A stretch of 5,689 nt of DNA from DATDCV01 sp036524155 (lineage in GTDB: Bacteria; Verrucomicrobiota; Verrucomicrobiia; Limisphaerales; UBA8199): contig DATDCV010000105.1 of the NCBI GenBank assembly GCA_036524155.1, forward strand, positions 1-5,689. Reading direction: 5' to 3'. Below, one piece after another: positions 4,428 through 5,689 of this stretch (position 1 is its first letter; every line of letters starts with the position of its first letter). The notes below the pieces were generated by a model, which was given only the letters and a program-made list of their open reading frames with translations, was not told where the DNA came from and made no database searches. The translations under genes and the position numbers were made by a program.

Positions 4428-5477
4428 ATGGTTGAGGAAGATGTTAAAAAGGCGCTAACACAGGTCAAATACCCGGGCTACAGCCGCGACATAGTGTCGT
4501 TTGGCCTCGTAAAGCACATCGTGGTTGGAGCGGGGACCATCAATGTCACCCTGGATCTCGCGACCGGCAAACCGGAGGCGGCGCGGGAAATCAAAGCGGA
4601 AGCGGAAAGAGTTTTGCGAGCGCTCCCGGGGGTTACCGAGGTTCACGTTGGGGTCAACCAACCGGCCGCGAGCGGAACGTCGGCCGCTGGCGGGGGGCAA
4701 AGTCCATGGGCCCAGCAGGCCAAAGTGCCGGGGATTCGACGGATTGTCGCTGTCGCCAGCGGCAAGGGGGGCGTGGGCAAGTCGACGGTGTCGGTGAACC
4801 TGGCGTGCGCGCTGCAACATTTGGGGGCCAGCGTGGGTTTGCTGGATTGCGACATCTATGGGCCGTCGATTCCTCTTATGATGGGGGTGCACGAGAGGCC
4901 GACGCTGAGCGAGGCGGAGAAGATGGTTCCGCCGGCTAATTACGGGGTGAAGCTGATGAGCATGGGTTTGCTGCTGGAGGGCGATCAACCGGTGATTTGG
5001 CGCGGGCCGATGATCATGAAAACGATCCAGCAGTTCTTCAGTGCTGTGGAGTGGGGGAACCTGGATTTTCTGCTGGTGGATTTGCCGCCGGGGACTGGCG
5101 ACGCCCAGCTCACGCTATGCCAGACTGTCCCGCTTGACGGCGGGATCATCGTGACCACACCACAGGAAGCGGCCCTGGGCGTGGTGCGGAAAGGAATCGC
5201 GATGTTCCAGCGCGTGAACGTCCCGATTCTGGGAATTATCGAAAACATGAGCTATTTCACCGCGCCCTCGGGAGAGCGTGTGGAGATTTTTGGCCACGGG
5301 GGAGGCCGGGATGAAGCCAATCGCCAGGAAGTCCCGTTCCTGGGTGAAATCCCGATTTTTACTGAGATCCGTGAAGGCGGAGACCGAGGCGTGCCGGTGA
5401 GCGTTTCCGCTCCCGAAAGCGCCGCGGCGACGGGTTTCATCGGGGCGGCTCGGGCGCTGCGGCAAAGTTTGGGGTGA
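4428..5477 (+). CDS. mrp: Mrp/ApbC-family P-loop ATPase, iron-sulfur cluster carrier
   Basis: The product is 349 residues, the usual size for Mrp/ApbC/NBP35-type proteins, which bind and pass on Fe-S clusters in the cytoplasm. Residues 1-76 form a MIP18 (DUF59)-like domain containing YPGYSRDIVSFGLV. After a Gly/Ala/Ser-rich linker (77-95), the ATPase has a deviant Walker A, SGKGGVGKST (111-120), DCDIYGPS (140-147), the switch region with DFLLVDLPPGTGD (213-225), TTPQEAAL (243-250) and ENMSYF (272-277). The family's CxxC pair after ENMSYF is absent (TAPSGERVEIFG), and so is the usual Cys of the N-terminal domain. I use the ATG at 4428 because the domain begins there and GGGAGG (4411-4416) lies 11 bases upstream. 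An in-frame GTG at 4395, with GAGAGG before it, would add 11 residues. glyA follows after 124 bases. Confidence 0.95.
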   Translation: MVEEDVKKALTQVKYPGYSRDIVSFGLVKHIVVGAGTINVTLDLATGKPEAAREIKAEAERVLRALPGVTEVHVGVNQPAASGTSAAGGGQSPWAQQAKVPGIRRIVAVASGKGGVGKSTVSVNLACALQHLGASVGLLDCDIYGPSIPLMMGVHERPTLSEAEKMVPPANYGVKLMSMGLLLEGDQPVIWRGPMIMKTIQQFFSAVEWGNLDFLLVDLPPGTGDAQLTLCQTVPLDGGIIVTTPQEAALGVVRKGIAMFQRVNVPILGIIENMSYFTAPSGERVEIFGHGGGRDEANRQEVPFLGEIPIFTEIREGGDRGVPVSVSAPESAAATGFIGAARALRQSLG

Positions 5478-5486
5478 GGCGTCCTT

Positions 5487-5506
5487 CGTCTGTTGATCAA
5501 CCGACG
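5487..5506. promoter_or_regulatory. 20-bp dyad between mrp and glyA
   Basis: CGTCTGTTGATCAACCGACG is a palindrome with a single mismatched pair; its centre, GTTGATCAAC, is perfect. It starts 10 bases after the mrp stop. Only TTTA follows, so it is a weak terminator. The continuous symmetry is more like a dimeric regulator site in front of glyA. A short hairpin CGCCT/AGGCG (5552-5563) lies further on. Confidence 0.35.
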
Positions 5507-5580
5507 TTTATGAAGAAACCTGTCTCGGTGCTTGGTGCTTCCTGACGGCGGCGCCTACAGGCGGTAGAGGTGGACTTGCC

Positions 5581-5590
5581 AGGAGGTGAA
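5581..5590 (+). promoter_or_regulatory. Strong ribosome binding site before glyA
   Basis: AGGAGGTGAA at 5581-5590 is a near-perfect Shine-Dalgarno sequence. It directly abuts ATG at 5591, which opens only a 4-codon frame. The glyA ATG at 5602 lies 15 bases after AGGAGG, too far for best direct use. Confidence 0.7.
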
Positions 5591-5605
5591 ATGGTCTCTG
5601 AATGA
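5591..5605 (+). other. Four-codon mini-ORF (MVSE-stop) overlapping the glyA start
   Basis: ATG GTC TCT GAA TGA is ideally placed after the Shine-Dalgarno sequence. Its stop overlaps the glyA start codon as ATGA (5602-5605). Ribosomes ending here could re-start at glyA. The alternative is that one base is missing from the sequence and MVSE is really the N-terminus of the enzyme. Confidence 0.35.
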
Positions 5606-5689
5606 GCCACATCCGTCATGAAACCGAGCGCCAGGAGTACAATCTGGAGCTCATTGCGTCCGAAAACTTTGTCTCCGAAGCAGTGATGG
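5602..5689 (+). CDS. glyA: Serine hydroxymethyltransferase, N-terminal fragment
   Basis: The first 29 codons are present before the window ends. The peptide MSHIRHETERQEYNLELIAS, continuing ENFVSEAVM, carries the highly conserved RQ....ELIASEN(F/Y)(V/T)S signature of GlyA (16-22 = ELIASEN). GlyA is the cytosolic PLP enzyme that converts serine and tetrahydrofolate to glycine and methylene-tetrahydrofolate, the main one-carbon source. An in-frame TGA (5599-5601) sits directly before the ATG, so the frame cannot extend upstream. By comparison with E. coli GlyA the protein would lack about 15 N-terminal residues. The strong ribosome binding site belongs to the mini-ORF at 5591, so translation is either coupled or the sequence has an indel. 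It lies 124 bases after mrp on the same strand and may share its transcript. Confidence 0.93.
   Translation, partial: MSHIRHETERQEYNLELIASENFVSEAVM

Noticed and set aside
5510..5545. 11-residue frame MKKPVSVLGAS before glyA as a leader peptide
   Set aside because: No ribosome binding site, no run of Ser, Gly or other regulatory codons, and no attenuator structure seen.
1..5689. tRNA, rRNA, CRISPR array, intact insertion sequence or defence/toxin-antitoxin system
   Set aside because: No regularly spaced repeats, no tRNA-like cloverleaf, no transposase or nuclease motifs were seen on either strand.

Overview
The window looks like a piece of a Verrucomicrobiota chromosome, probably from the Pedosphaera/Limisphaerales side. 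This is inferred from moderately high GC content, a secreted protein with a PEP-CTERM sorting tail, a secreted TIM-barrel glycosidase-like protein, and an Mrp ATPase whose N-terminal domain carries a YPGYSRDIVSFGLV-type motif in place of the usual DPEL motif. No ribosomal or other phylogenetic marker is complete, so the assignment is tentative.

Left part (1-1705, minus strand). A cysteine-rich PAS-domain protein (1091-1705) lies upstream, in transcription order, of a secreted glycoside-hydrolase-like gene (1-998) that runs off the left edge. A terminator-like hairpin with a T-tract overlaps the end of the PAS gene and probably separates the two. Upstream of the PAS gene, 1707-1817 can fold into a chain of short hairpins.

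Middle part (1706-4427). This is sparsely coded. It holds a small conserved-looking plus-strand gene with a strong ribosome binding site (2200-2448), possibly preceded by a coupled small ORF (1989-2192). Two minus-strand genes follow: a small protein resembling polyhydroxyalkanoate-system proteins (2554-2889) and the PEP-CTERM protein (3201-3827). Two gaps (2890-3200 and 3828-4427) have no convincing gene. They carry inverted repeats and a degenerate motif present in both gaps in opposite orientation.

Right part (4356-5689, plus strand). An Mrp/ApbC-type P-loop ATPase (4428-5477) has a promoter-like TTGACA box preceded by two 12-bp direct repeats. After a 124-bp gap containing a dyad comes the first 29 codons of glyA (serine hydroxymethyltransferase), which runs off the right edge. 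The glyA start is odd: the strong ribosome binding site is placed for a 4-codon mini-ORF whose stop overlaps the glyA start as ATGA.

The mrp and glyA genes are housekeeping (iron-sulfur cluster carriage and one-carbon metabolism) and may be co-transcribed. The others look like independent, lineage-specific units. I see no RNA gene, CRISPR array, intact mobile element or obvious defence system.
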